DNA from: Prevotella sp. UBA5379
Lineage (GTDB): Bacteria > Bacteroidota > Bacteroidia > Bacteroidales > Bacteroidaceae
Direction of reading: 5' to 3'
NCBI GenBank assembly: GCA_002409785.1
Contig: DHOX01000016.1
Location: forward strand, 10,509 to 48,052
DNA: 37,544 bases
The notes under the pieces are model-generated. The model was not told the DNA's origin. It did not search any database and worked only from the letters and a program-made list of their open reading frames with translations. How positions within the stretch are numbered: position 1 is the stretch's first letter; each line of letters begins with the position of its first letter. Shown one piece after another: positions 1 through 8,332 of the stretch. Both the position numbers and the translations under genes were made by a program.

Positions 1-1319
1 TCGGAGAAATTACACTCACCCAGGGCAAACAATCCTTTAATGGAAGTCTGAAGTTCATAGTCTACCCATAGACCTCCCATCGTATAGTGAATGGCCGGAT
101 AAATCATCATCGGATTCGTATAAGGATCTACATTGACAATCCGTTTGTACATATCGAACAAGTTCCCATAGCGTTGGGTAACGACATCTTTCCCCAGACG
201 CCCGATTGCCTCCTTAAAGTCGAGGAACACAGCCAGTCCGGTAGAGTTAACCCCAAAACCTTTATCTGTACGTTCCTTAGCTGCACGAGAAGCAACATCA
301 CGGGGAACCAAATTACCGAATGCAGGATAGCGGCGTTCCAGATAATAATCACGGTCCTCTTCAGGAATATCCCTACCTTGAATTTCTCCGCTCTGGAGTT
401 TTCTAGCATCTTCAAGTTTCTTAGGAACCCAGATACGTCCATCATTACGAAGAGATTCTGACATCAACGTCAACTTAGACTGCTTGTCCCCGTGTACAGG
501 GATACAAGTCGGATGAATCTGCACGAAACAAGGATTTGCGAACCATGCACCTTTCCGATAGCACTGCATAGCTGCAGTACAATTGCAGCCCATAGCATTA
601 GTAGAGAGGAAATAGGTGTTGCCATAACCACCCGTTGCGACACAAACGGCATGAGCAGCATAGCGTTCCAGTTTACCGGTAATCAGATTTTTAGCGATGA
701 TACCACGAGCACGACCATCAATAATGACAAGATCTTCCATTTCTGTACGGGTGTGGAGTTCCACGGTACCATTGTGTACCTCTTTCATCAATGCAGAATA
801 GGCACCGAGCAGCAATTGCTGTCCTGTCTGCCCCTTAGCATAGAAAGTACGGCTCACCTGGACTCCGCCAAAAGAGCGGTTAGCCAGCAGTCCACCATAT
901 TCACGTGCAAAAGGCACACCTTCTGCCACACACTGGTCAATGATATCTGCACTTACCTCGGCCAGACGATAAACATTAGCCTCCCGAGAACGATAATCTC
1001 CACCTTTGATAGTATCATAAAACAGACGATAGACAGAGTCTGCATCGTTCTGATAGTTTTTTGCAGCATTGATACCTCCCTGTGCAGCAATTGAGTGAGC
1101 ACGGCGCGGAGAATCCTGAATACAGAAATTAATAACGTGGAAGCCCTGCTCCCCTAAAGAAGCAGCAGCGGAAGCTCCAGCCAGTCCGGTACCAACGACG
1201 ATAATGTCCAACTTACGCTTATTAGCCGGATTAACCAGTTTCTGATGGGCTTTGTAATTGGTCCATTTCTCAGCTAACGGACCTTCTGGAATCTTAGAAT
1301 CAATCTTTATATCTGACAT
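1..1319 (-). CDS. frdA: Fumarate reductase/succinate dehydrogenase flavoprotein subunit, 3' part missing at window edge
   Basis: This is the FAD-carrying catalytic subunit of quinol:fumarate reductase (complex II), which interconverts fumarate and succinate on the cytoplasmic face of the inner membrane. The reading frame is open from an ATG at 1319 to the left edge, giving about 439 residues of a subunit usually near 650. Seen directly: the dinucleotide-binding stretch IIVVGTGLAGASAA near residue 30, the HSIAAQGG segment whose His binds FAD covalently in this family, and HYTMGGLWVDYELQT near the truncated end. It lies 37 bases downstream of the cytochrome b gene in the same direction, so the two form an operon; the iron-sulfur subunit should follow beyond the window. 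In anaerobic Bacteroidales this complex normally runs as a fumarate reductase producing succinate, but the direction cannot be told from sequence, and sdhA is an equally valid name. Confidence 0.95.
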   Translation of the reverse strand, partial: MSDIKIDSKIPEGPLAEKWTNYKAHQKLVNPANKRKLDIIVVGTGLAGASAAASLGEQGFHVINFCIQDSPRRAHSIAAQGGINAAKNYQNDADSVYRLFYDTIKGGDYRSREANVYRLAEVSADIIDQCVAEGVPFAREYGGLLANRSFGGVQVSRTFYAKGQTGQQLLLGAYSALMKEVHNGTVELHTRTEMEDLVIIDGRARGIIAKNLITGKLERYAAHAVCVATGGYGNTYFLSTNAMGCNCTAAMQCYRKGAWFANPCFVQIHPTCIPVHGDKQSKLTLMSESLRNDGRIWVPKKLEDARKLQSGEIQGRDIPEEDRDYYLERRYPAFGNLVPRDVASRAAKERTDKGFGVNSTGLAVFLDFKEAIGRLGKDVVTQRYGNLFDMYKRIVNVDPYTNPMMIYPAIHYTMGGLWVDYELQTSIKGLFALGECNFS

Positions 1320-1356
1320 AATCTGATATTCTTTAAATGATAATATTAATCATGAA

Positions 1357-2037
1357 TTAGTGAAGGCTGGGTGCAAAACCGAAAGCAAAAGACAAGACGA
1401 TAATCGCAAAAGCAGCCATCAGAATGGTCACGTAGATGATGCCAATGGTCTGCCAGCGTTTCAACCAGATCTTTCCACTCCAGCCTAAAGTTTGTATTGA
1501 ACTCCAGAAACCATGGGAAAGATGAAACCAGATAGCACCAAACCATACGAGATAAAGAACGACAAGTAAGGGATGAGAAAAGGTGTACTTGATCCAACCG
1601 AAGCCATCAGTAGGTCCGGCAATGGAAGAAGTTGTGCCAGCAAGATCGGCAAGCATCATGTGCGACCAGAAATTGACCAGATGAAGGACAATACCGCAAA
1701 GGATGATCAGCCCGAGCACCAGCATGTTCTGGGAAGCCCAACTGACTTCCGGACGGCGGGCTGTCACTGCATAGCGCTCACTACCACGTGCACGACGGTT
1801 CTGAATGGTCAGAATAAAAGCATACACAATGTGGAAGCAGGCTAAAACAGCCAGAATGATAGTACCAAGGACGGCATACCAATTAGAACCCAAGAATGCG
1901 CAAACCTCATTGTAACCATTTCCGGAAAAAAAGGCTACAGTGTTCATGCAAACGTGGAATGTCAAAAATAGAATAAGGCAAATGCCTGTTACGGCCATTA
2001 CCACCTTTCTACCAATAGGTGAATTGATTAACCACAT
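1357..2037 (-). CDS. frdC: Fumarate reductase/succinate dehydrogenase cytochrome b558 subunit
   Basis: A 226-residue integral membrane subunit that anchors the flavoprotein and iron-sulfur subunits and carries haem b for quinone chemistry. The protein shows about five hydrophobic segments, beginning at residues 12-35 (VVMAVTGICLILFLTFHVCM). Histidines lie within or next to membrane segments (in TFHVCMN, CFHIVY, HLVNFW and WFHLSHGFWS), as expected for haem ligands in the Bacteroidota/Bacillus b558 family. It is the first gene of the operon and is followed by the flavoprotein gene. A consensus promoter lies about 190 bases upstream, so the mRNA has a long leader. Confidence 0.93.
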   Translation of the reverse strand: MWLINSPIGRKVVMAVTGICLILFLTFHVCMNTVAFFSGNGYNEVCAFLGSNWYAVLGTIILAVLACFHIVYAFILTIQNRRARGSERYAVTARRPEVSWASQNMLVLGLIILCGIVLHLVNFWSHMMLADLAGTTSSIAGPTDGFGWIKYTFSHPLLVVLYLVWFGAIWFHLSHGFWSSIQTLGWSGKIWLKRWQTIGIIYVTILMAAFAIIVLSFAFGFAPSLH

Positions 2038-2229
2038 AAATGATTGTAATTTAATTATTTAACTGTTTGAAAATATTTCACAATCCACAACACGATCCGT
2101 CTTTTATCGCCTCAAAAGCCCGACGACATCCCTTAGTCATCGTCCACTAAAAGCGTAATTGAGTTAAGACTTATCTTCAGAAGTTTTCAGCCCCCATATA
2201 AATAGGTAGGCGCCAAACCGCTCTTGCTG

Positions 2230-2260
2230 CAAATTTACCATTTTTTGATGATTAAACAAA
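2230..2260 (-). promoter_or_regulatory. Promoter of the fumarate reductase operon
   Basis: On the minus strand the sequence reads TTTG (2260-2257), 19 bases, then TAAATTTG (2237-2230), an exact match to the Bacteroidota housekeeping promoter TTTG-N19-21-TAnnTTTG. Transcription would start near 2224, leaving a leader of about 187 bases before the cytochrome b start codon. The mnmG promoter lies back to back with it. Confidence 0.75.
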
Positions 2261-2291
2261 GCGATTGCTATAAAATTTCGATTTAATTTCT

Positions 2292-2299
2292 TACTTTTG
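2292..2299 (+). promoter_or_regulatory. -7 element of the mnmG promoter
   Basis: TACTTTTG matches the Bacteroidota -7 consensus TAnnTTTG. No TTTG lies at the ideal distance; a TTG at 2265-2267 is 24 bases upstream. The predicted transcription start, near 2305, is only about 14 bases before the mnmG ATG. Confidence 0.6.
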
Positions 2300-2318
2300 C
2301 CGAAAAAGGAAAACGGAG

Positions 2319-4190
2319 ATGAATTTCAATTATGACGTAATTGTTATCGGCGGAGGGCATGCTGGATGTGAAGCAGCAACAGCTTCTGCCAATATGGGAG
2401 CTAAGACGTGTCTGATAACGATGGACATGAACAAGATCGGTCAGATGAGTTGTAATCCTGCCGTCGGTGGCATTGCGAAGGGACAGATCGTCCGTGAAAT
2501 TGACGCTTTAGGAGGGCAAATGGCTCTGGTTACCGACCGGACTGCCATTCAGTTCCGAATGCTCAACATAGGAAAAGGACCGGCTGTATGGAGCCCAAGG
2601 GCTCAATGTGACCGGGGCAAATTCATCTGGGAATGGAGAACGGTACTTGATCATACTCCTAATCTTGACATCTGGCAAGATCAGGCAGACACCTTACTCG
2701 TCAAGAACAACGAGGCTGTTGGGGTCCGCACAATCTGGGGCATAGAATTTCATGCTAAGAGCGTAATTGTCACTGCAGGGACCTTTCTCAACGGACTTCT
2801 GCATATCGGACGTCACATGCTGGAAGGTGGAAGGATCGCAGAACCGGCCGTACATCATTTTACGGAAAGCATCACGCGCTGGGGCATCCGCACCGGCCGG
2901 ATGAAAACAGGAACCCCTCCACGGATCGATAAACGCAGTGTCCACTTCGAGGATATGACAGAGCAAAAGGGAGATGCTGATTTTCACCAGTTTTCTTATA
3001 TGGGCCCACATCGTGTTTTAAAACAACTCCCTTGTTGGACGACCTATACTAATAAAACTGTCCATGACATTCTGAGAAGCGGTCTCAAGGATTCTCCTCT
3101 TTTCGACGGTCAAATCAAGAGCAAAGGGCCACGATATTGCCCTTCCATTGAGACCAAACTGGTCACCTTTCCAGACAAAGATCAACATCCTCTATTCCTC
3201 GAACCAGAAGGAACCGACACTAATGAGATGTACTTGAACGGATTCTCCTCAAGTATGCCTGCAGATATTCAACTCGAAGCCATTCATCATATTCCAGCCT
3301 TGAGAGATGCCCGAATCTACCGTCCTGGATATGCTATCGAATACGATTATTTCGACCCTGTTCAGCTCTATCATTCACTGGAATCAAAAATCATCAAGGG
3401 GCTGTTTCTTGCCGGACAGGTCAATGGCACTACCGGCTATGAAGAAGCAGGAGGACAGGGAACACTTGCTGGCATTAACGCAGCCATCCATTGTGGCGGA
3501 GGTGATCCATTTATATTAGGAAGAGACGAGAGTTATATAGGAGTACTGATTGACGATCTGACGACAAAAGGGGTGGATGAACCTTACCGGATGTTCACTT
3601 CTCGCGCTGAATACCGTATTCTTCTCCGGCAGGATGACGCAGATGCCAGACTGACTGAAAAAGCATATCAGTTGGGATTGGTAAAAAGAGACCGATATGA
3701 ATGGTGGACGCAAAAGAAGGAGGCCCTGGACCGGCTCTTGAATTTCTGCAAAAACACTCCAATCAAGCCGAAAGAAATTAATTCTTATATGGAAGCATGG
3801 GGCTCCACTCCATTACGCGCTGGTTGCAAATTAGTAGATCTTATCGCTCGTCCACAACTTAACCTGAAAAAACTATCCGGAATCATACCTGGATTAAAAG
3901 AAATCCTGAATTCACCCGTTAATCGGAAAGAAGAGATTGCTGAAGCTGCTGAGATACGGATGAAATACAAAGGCTACATAGACCGAGAGAAAATTGTGGC
4001 TGACAAGATGCACCGACTTGAGAATATAAGAATCAGGGGACATTTCAAATATGAAGAACTGAAAGAGATCTCCACGGAAGGAAGGCAAAAATTAGCAAGG
4101 ATCGATCCGGACACCCTCGCTCAGGCCAGCAGGATCCCCGGGGTTTCTCCGAGTGACATTAACGTGCTCCTCATCTTGATGGGAAGATAA
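2319..4190 (+). CDS. mnmG: tRNA uridine-5-carboxymethylaminomethyl modification enzyme MnmG (GidA)
   Basis: A 623-residue FAD enzyme that, with MnmE, installs the (carboxymethyl)aminomethyl group on C5 of the wobble uridine of certain tRNAs. The N-terminal FAD site VIVIGGGHAGCEAATA (residues 8-23) is intact, as are the family segments MSCNPAVGGIAKGQIVREIDALGG (in two overlapping blocks, about residues 43-66) and, further on, GQVNGTTGYEEAGGQG and TSRAEYRILLRQDDAD. The length is normal for the family. The mnmE partner is not in the window. The downstream gap 4191-4505 has no ORF and holds a parS-like palindrome. Confidence 0.97.
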   Translation: MNFNYDVIVIGGGHAGCEAATASANMGAKTCLITMDMNKIGQMSCNPAVGGIAKGQIVREIDALGGQMALVTDRTAIQFRMLNIGKGPAVWSPRAQCDRGKFIWEWRTVLDHTPNLDIWQDQADTLLVKNNEAVGVRTIWGIEFHAKSVIVTAGTFLNGLLHIGRHMLEGGRIAEPAVHHFTESITRWGIRTGRMKTGTPPRIDKRSVHFEDMTEQKGDADFHQFSYMGPHRVLKQLPCWTTYTNKTVHDILRSGLKDSPLFDGQIKSKGPRYCPSIETKLVTFPDKDQHPLFLEPEGTDTNEMYLNGFSSSMPADIQLEAIHHIPALRDARIYRPGYAIEYDYFDPVQLYHSLESKIIKGLFLAGQVNGTTGYEEAGGQGTLAGINAAIHCGGGDPFILGRDESYIGVLIDDLTTKGVDEPYRMFTSRAEYRILLRQDDADARLTEKAYQLGLVKRDRYEWWTQKKEALDRLLNFCKNTPIKPKEINSYMEAWGSTPLRAGCKLVDLIARPQLNLKKLSGIIPGLKEILNSPVNRKEEIAEAAEIRMKYKGYIDREKIVADKMHRLENIRIRGHFKYEELKEISTEGRQKLARIDPDTLAQASRIPGVSPSDINVLLILMGR

Positions 4191-4294
4191 TTGTCCCCCT
4201 CGCGGCTTCATTAGGTCAACACTCCTACTTTATTCAATTGTCAACTAATGATCCATAGAACGTTTAATCAAGAAAAGCATGCCTTGCAAGAGCA

Positions 4295-4310
4295 TGTTTC
4301 ACGTGAAACC
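4295..4310. promoter_or_regulatory. parS: parS-like centromere site 1
   Basis: TGTTTCACGTGAAACC matches 15 of 16 positions of the bacterial chromosomal parS consensus (TGTTTCACGTGAAACA), the site to which ParB/Spo0J loads. It contains a perfect 14-base palindrome and lies in the 315-base mnmG-apt gap, outside coding sequence. A short CATGC/GCATG inverted repeat sits just upstream (about 4279-4295). I see no convincing promoter or terminator in the rest of the gap. A second site lies 1,076 bases away. Confidence 0.8.
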
Positions 4311-4505
4311 ATATCAGCTATAAACTTCTGATATATTGCAACTTAACGATTAAAGTAAAACGAAAAAGATGAAGGCTCAAGCCACATAAAACAGTTTGGA
4401 AAGAGGGTAAAAATAAAAGAGCATATCGTATTTTGCTGGCAAGAGGAAAGAGCGGAGCACTTTATTTAAACGACAAATATAAAACAACCTTTAAAGATAA
4501 GTAGA

Positions 4506-5036
4506 ATGAATAACCAAATGTTGATTGACAAATTGCGGACGGTACCGGATTGGCCGATTAAAGGAGTAAATTTTAGAGATATTACCACATTGTTGAAAGA
4601 TCCAAAATGCCTGAAAGAAATCAGTGATGAAATGTATGACCTCTACAAGGACAAGGGAATCACCAAGATTGCCGGAATAGAAAGCCGCGGGTTCATCATG
4701 GCATCTGCCTTAGCTACACGTATCGGAGCAGGTGTTATCCTTTGCAGGAAACCAGGAAAATTACCCTGCCCGACCGTTCAGCAAAGTTATGCAAAAGAAT
4801 ATGGAATCGATACGATAGAAATGCATAAGGATTCCATTACTCCCGACGATGTTGTTCTTCTGCATGATGACCTCCTCGCCACTGGAGGGACCATGCAGGC
4901 AGCATACAAACTGGTAAAGAAATTTCATCCTAAAAAGATTTATTGTAACTTTATCATCGAACTGGTAAATGAAGGACTAAACGGACGCAGTAATTTTGAC
5001 AAGGACCTGGAGGTTACTTCCCTTTTAAAATTATAA
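4506..5036 (+). CDS. apt: Adenine phosphoribosyltransferase
   Basis: A 176-residue cytoplasmic type I phosphoribosyltransferase that converts adenine and PRPP to AMP in purine salvage. The PRPP-binding loop VVLLHDDLLATGGTMQAA (about residues 119-136) is intact, and the N-terminal VPDWPIKGVNFRDITTLL and GIESRGFIMA segments are typical of Apt. The length is standard. The gene stands alone between the two parS-like sites and is followed 31 bases later by a strong intrinsic terminator, so it is probably monocistronic. No consensus promoter is obvious; a near match (GTATTTTG, about 4431-4438) is one possibility. Confidence 0.96.
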   Translation: MNNQMLIDKLRTVPDWPIKGVNFRDITTLLKDPKCLKEISDEMYDLYKDKGITKIAGIESRGFIMASALATRIGAGVILCRKPGKLPCPTVQQSYAKEYGIDTIEMHKDSITPDDVVLLHDDLLATGGTMQAAYKLVKKFHPKKIYCNFIIELVNEGLNGRSNFDKDLEVTSLLKL

Positions 5037-5067
5037 CCACAGGAAAAAGACAAGAAGAAAGGGGAAT

Positions 5068-5105
5068 GCCTTCCTGGCCTACACACATCGCCGGGAAGGC
5101 TTTTT
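5068..5105 (+). terminator. Intrinsic terminator of apt
   Basis: An 11-bp stem (GCCTTCCTGGC at 5068-5078 with GCCGGGAAGGC at 5090-5100, one G-U pair), an 11-base loop and a run of five T immediately after. Confidence 0.88.
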
Positions 5106-5236
5106 AGTTACTACAATATTTAGAAGACAAGAGGTTGCCCCATCGGATAAAGTCCACTTACGGAGCAAAGAATCATACTGGTGGAAAGCACTATCTCCTA
5201 CCAAAATAATTCCAGGCATAATAAGTAGTCCCCGGA

Positions 5237-5268
5237 TTTGCAGCATAATAGAAAAAACATTATATTTG
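5237..5268 (+). promoter_or_regulatory. Promoter of uvrC
   Basis: TTTG (5237-5240), 20 bases, TATATTTG (5261-5268): a full match to the Bacteroidota promoter. Transcription should start near 5274, leaving a leader of about 150 bases that includes the second parS-like site. ParB bound there could in principle affect uvrC transcription; that is inference. Confidence 0.8.
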
Positions 5269-5370
5269 CGTGTATTCGTGACAACAAGGCATTTGAAGAA
5301 TTAGAATTCTGAACAGACAGAACAGAAATTCATAACTGACTGGCAATATGATGAAGCAGGCAGAGTATAA

Positions 5371-5386
5371 AGTTTCACGTGAAACA
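5371..5386. promoter_or_regulatory. parS: parS-like centromere site 2
   Basis: AGTTTCACGTGAAACA matches 15 of 16 positions of the parS consensus and contains the same 14-base palindrome GTTTCACGTGAAAC as site 1. It lies in the uvrC leader, 38 bases before the start codon, in the 319-base terminator-to-uvrC gap that otherwise holds only the uvrC promoter. Confidence 0.8.
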
Positions 5387-5424
5387 ACCTGCATCAAACT
5401 AACTGATAATAAAGGATATACGAA

Positions 5425-7281
5425 GTGACTAAAGAAGAAAACGAAAAGCGTATAGCATATTTAAAGAACATCGTTCTAAACATGCCTGAAAAGCCTGGCA
5501 GCTATCAGTTTTATGATCATCTGCACAAGATTATCTATGTTGGAAAAGCCAAGCATCTGAAGCGAAGGGTATCCTCATATTTCCATAGAGAAGTAGACCG
5601 GTTTAAGACAAAAGTGCTGGTCTCGAAAATTTACGATATTTCCTATACCGTAGTGAATACAGAAGAAGATGCCCTACTGTTGGAGAATTCTCTGATCAAA
5701 AAATACAACCCCCGATATAATGTTTTGCTAAAAGACGGGAAGACGTATCCCAGCATCGTCGTGACTCATGAATATTTTCCACGGATTTTCAAGACAAGAC
5801 GCATCAACAAAAATTACGGAACATACTACGGCCCATTCCCACATCTGACAAGTATGTATAATGTGCTTGGACTCATCCATAAATTATATAAACCCCGTTC
5901 CTGTAGACAGCCCATTACAAAAGTCGGAGTGCAGGAAGGAAAATACAAGCCATGCCTGGAATACCATATTCATAATTGCTATGCTCCGTGTATCAACAAG
6001 ATCCGTCATGAAGAATACATGGAAAACATGAAACAGGCAGAAGAGATCCTGAAGGGAAATACGCGTGAGATAAGTTCTCTGCTCTATCAGCTAATGATGA
6101 AAAATGCAAAAATTCTGAAATTTGAGGAAGCTGAAGAACTCAAGAATCGTTATCTCCTGCTACAGGAATTCGTCTCTAAAAGTGAAGTAGTAAGCCATAC
6201 CATAACGGATGTAGACGTTTTCACCATCACGGATGAAGAGAACCGGAAAAACGCTTATATCAATTATATCCACGTTAAGAACGGAGCTATCAATCAAAGT
6301 TTCACGTATGAATATAAGCGCAAACTGGACGAGACTGATGAAGACCTTCTGAATACTGCCATTCCAGAGATCAGAAGCCGATTTGACAGTCATGCCAAAG
6401 AAATAATTGTCCCCTTTAAAATGGATTGGAAAATAAAGGATGCAGAATTCTTTATTCCACAGAGAGGAGACAAGAAACATCTTCTGGACCTTTCTGAAAT
6501 GAATGGAAAAGAATACCGCTTTGACCGGTTAAAACAAGCAGAGAAGTTGAATCCAGAACAGAAACACACTCGTCTGATGAAAGAACTGCAAGACAAGCTC
6601 AAACTGTCTAGACTACCTTATACAATCGAATGTTTCGACAATTCCAACATCTCTGGTACAGATGCAGTAGCAGGATGCATCGTCTACAAGGGAATGAAAC
6701 CTTCCCGAAAGGACTATCGGAAATACAATATCAAAACAGTCATTGGACCTGATGATTATGCTTCCATGCAAGAAGTCGTCCGCCGCCGGTATAAAAGGAT
6801 GATGGAAGAGAAGCATCCCCTGCCCGACTTGATTATCACCGACGGAGGAAAAGGTCAAATGGATGTGGTACGAGAAGTCGTTGAAGGTGAATTACACCTT
6901 AATATCCCGATAGCCGGACTGGCAAAGGACGACCGCCACAGGACTAACGAACTCCTGTTCGGCTTTCCTCCACAAACAGTTGGACTGGATGTGAAAAGCG
7001 AACTTTTCAAACTATTGACTCAGATCCAGGATGAAGTACACCGTTTTGCCATCTCCTTTCACCGTGACAAACGCTCTAAGAATGCCTTGCACAGCGAACT
7101 TGATGATATTAAAGGGATCGGAGAAAAAAGTAAAAATGCCCTCTATAAAGAACTCAAAAGTGCCAAAATGATTAAAAGTGCAGACCTTCAAACGCTCACT
7201 AAGATATTAGGTTACAGCAAATCTAAAATAATATATGACCATTTCCATCCAACAGTGCAGGCCAACAAAAAATCACAATAA
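5425..7281 (+). CDS. uvrC: Excinuclease ABC subunit C
   Basis: A 618-residue nucleotide excision repair nuclease that cuts on both sides of a UvrAB-marked lesion. The N-terminal GIY-YIG domain is visible (KPGSYQFYD then IIYVGKAKHLKRRV, about residues 22-48), followed by the central UVR region (EEAEELKNRY), the RNase H-like C-terminal nuclease (ECFDNSN, IITDGGKGQ) and helix-hairpin-helix repeats (DDIKGIGEKSKNALYKEL). The start is a GTG; AAAGG at 5411-5415 is a plausible ribosome binding site, and the N-terminal alignment with the family supports this start. The length is typical. Confidence 0.96.
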   Translation: MTKEENEKRIAYLKNIVLNMPEKPGSYQFYDHLHKIIYVGKAKHLKRRVSSYFHREVDRFKTKVLVSKIYDISYTVVNTEEDALLLENSLIKKYNPRYNVLLKDGKTYPSIVVTHEYFPRIFKTRRINKNYGTYYGPFPHLTSMYNVLGLIHKLYKPRSCRQPITKVGVQEGKYKPCLEYHIHNCYAPCINKIRHEEYMENMKQAEEILKGNTREISSLLYQLMMKNAKILKFEEAEELKNRYLLLQEFVSKSEVVSHTITDVDVFTITDEENRKNAYINYIHVKNGAINQSFTYEYKRKLDETDEDLLNTAIPEIRSRFDSHAKEIIVPFKMDWKIKDAEFFIPQRGDKKHLLDLSEMNGKEYRFDRLKQAEKLNPEQKHTRLMKELQDKLKLSRLPYTIECFDNSNISGTDAVAGCIVYKGMKPSRKDYRKYNIKTVIGPDDYASMQEVVRRRYKRMMEEKHPLPDLIITDGGKGQMDVVREVVEGELHLNIPIAGLAKDDRHRTNELLFGFPPQTVGLDVKSELFKLLTQIQDEVHRFAISFHRDKRSKNALHSELDDIKGIGEKSKNALYKELKSAKMIKSADLQTLTKILGYSKSKIIYDHFHPTVQANKKSQ

Positions 7282-7383
7282 ATCAACAGGACCTGAATTT
7301 TGATGGAAAAGTAAAATCATGAACATATACAGATTTCTATGATAATTTTAAAAACTAAAGCATCAGAAGCCAAATAAAATTAG

Positions 7384-7391
7384 TATATTTG
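7384..7391 (+). promoter_or_regulatory. -7 element in front of dtd
   Basis: TATATTTG matches TAnnTTTG exactly and ends four bases before the dtd ATG at 7396. If used, transcription would start at or next to the ATG and give a leaderless or nearly leaderless mRNA. No TTTG is found 19-21 bases upstream. Confidence 0.5.
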
Positions 7392-7395
7392 TAAC

Positions 7396-7848
7396 ATGAG
7401 AATTGTAATACAAAGAGTCAGCAGGGCCTCCGTATCCATCAAAGGAACGAGAAAATCTTCTATTGGCAAGGGCTATCTGATTCTAGTAGGAATTGAAAAC
7501 AGCGACCAAAAGGATGATGTAGACTGGCTGGTCAGAAAAATCATAGGATTAAGAGTTTTTGATGACGAAAACGGCGTTATGAATCGCTCTATACAAGAAA
7601 TAAACGGAGACATTCTTATCGTCAGTCAGTTTACCCTTTTCGCAAGTTACAAGAAGGGAAACCGCCCAAGTTGGCTGAGGGCTGCACGACATGACATCTC
7701 CATTCCTCTCTATGAAAACTTCTGCAAGCGGCTCTCAACTGCTCTTGGCAAACCGGTTGGAACCGGAGAATTCGGTGCCGACATGCAAGTCGAATTACTC
7801 AATGATGGTCCTGTAACGATTATCATGGATACTCATAACAAGGAATAG
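7396..7848 (+). CDS. dtd: D-aminoacyl-tRNA deacylase
   Basis: A 150-residue enzyme that hydrolyses D-aminoacyl-tRNA (and mischarged Gly-tRNA-Ala) to protect translation. Both signature motifs are present: SQFTLFA (residues 76-82) and the cross-subunit GPVT motif in LNDGPVTIIMDT near the C-terminus. N-terminal MRIVIQRVSRASVSI is typical. The gene follows uvrC by 114 bases and precedes the MazG-family gene by 84 bases from its preferred start. Confidence 0.96.
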   Translation: MRIVIQRVSRASVSIKGTRKSSIGKGYLILVGIENSDQKDDVDWLVRKIIGLRVFDDENGVMNRSIQEINGDILIVSQFTLFASYKKGNRPSWLRAARHDISIPLYENFCKRLSTALGKPVGTGEFGADMQVELLNDGPVTIIMDTHNKE

Positions 7849-7932
7849 CTTACAGACGCGCTTCATCACCCATAAAGAGTGTCATAACAGGAACTTATGA
7901 AAGTTTGTCCTGGAGGCAAAAAACATATAGAT

Positions 7933-8271
7933 ATGACTATTAAAGAGGCTCAAGTAGCAGTTGATCAATGGATCAGAACTTATGGCGTCCGATATTTCAG
8001 TGAACTCACCAATATGGCATGTCTGACCGAGGAAGTAGGAGAATTAGCTAAAGTAATGGCCCGCACCTACGGTGACCAGAGTTTTAAAAAAGGAGAAAAA
8101 GCTAATCTGGGAGAAGAAATGGCAGATGTACTGTGGGTACTCCTCTGTCTGGCAAACCAAACCGGTGTAGACCTTACCGACGAACTCAGGAAGAGTTTTG
8201 AGAAGAAGACTAAGCGGGATGGTACGAGACATCTTAGTAATCCGAAGCTGAAAGAAAAACCCCGGCAATAG
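7933..8271 (+). CDS. MazG-type nucleotide pyrophosphohydrolase
   Basis: A small all-alpha NTP pyrophosphohydrolase (112 residues from 7933) of the kind that removes non-canonical or surplus nucleoside triphosphates. The metal-binding signature EExxE (LTEEVGELA) followed by ExxxD (EEMADVLWVL) is intact. The same frame extends 12 codons upstream to an ATG at 7897 preceded by AGGA at 7889-7892; I prefer 7933 because relatives usually begin at MTIKEAQ, but 7897 has the better ribosome binding site. It lies between dtd and deoC, all on the plus strand, with a link to nucleotide salvage alongside deoC and apt. Confidence 0.85.
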   Translation: MTIKEAQVAVDQWIRTYGVRYFSELTNMACLTEEVGELAKVMARTYGDQSFKKGEKANLGEEMADVLWVLLCLANQTGVDLTDELRKSFEKKTKRDGTRHLSNPKLKEKPRQ

Positions 8272-8332
8272 ACAACCGCAAAGGTGTCTGCCGGAAAGGA
8301 CAGAAATAAGAAACAATTAAAATTAAATTATA

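Noticed and set aside
87..1094. Plus-strand open frames of 124 and 200 codons opposite the flavoprotein gene
   Set aside because: The minus strand encodes an unbroken, strongly conserved flavoprotein across the same bases.
6298..6313. Half parS-like sequence AGTTTCACGT in uvrC
   Set aside because: Only the left half matches; the right half reads ATGAAT in place of GAAACA, and it is inside coding sequence.
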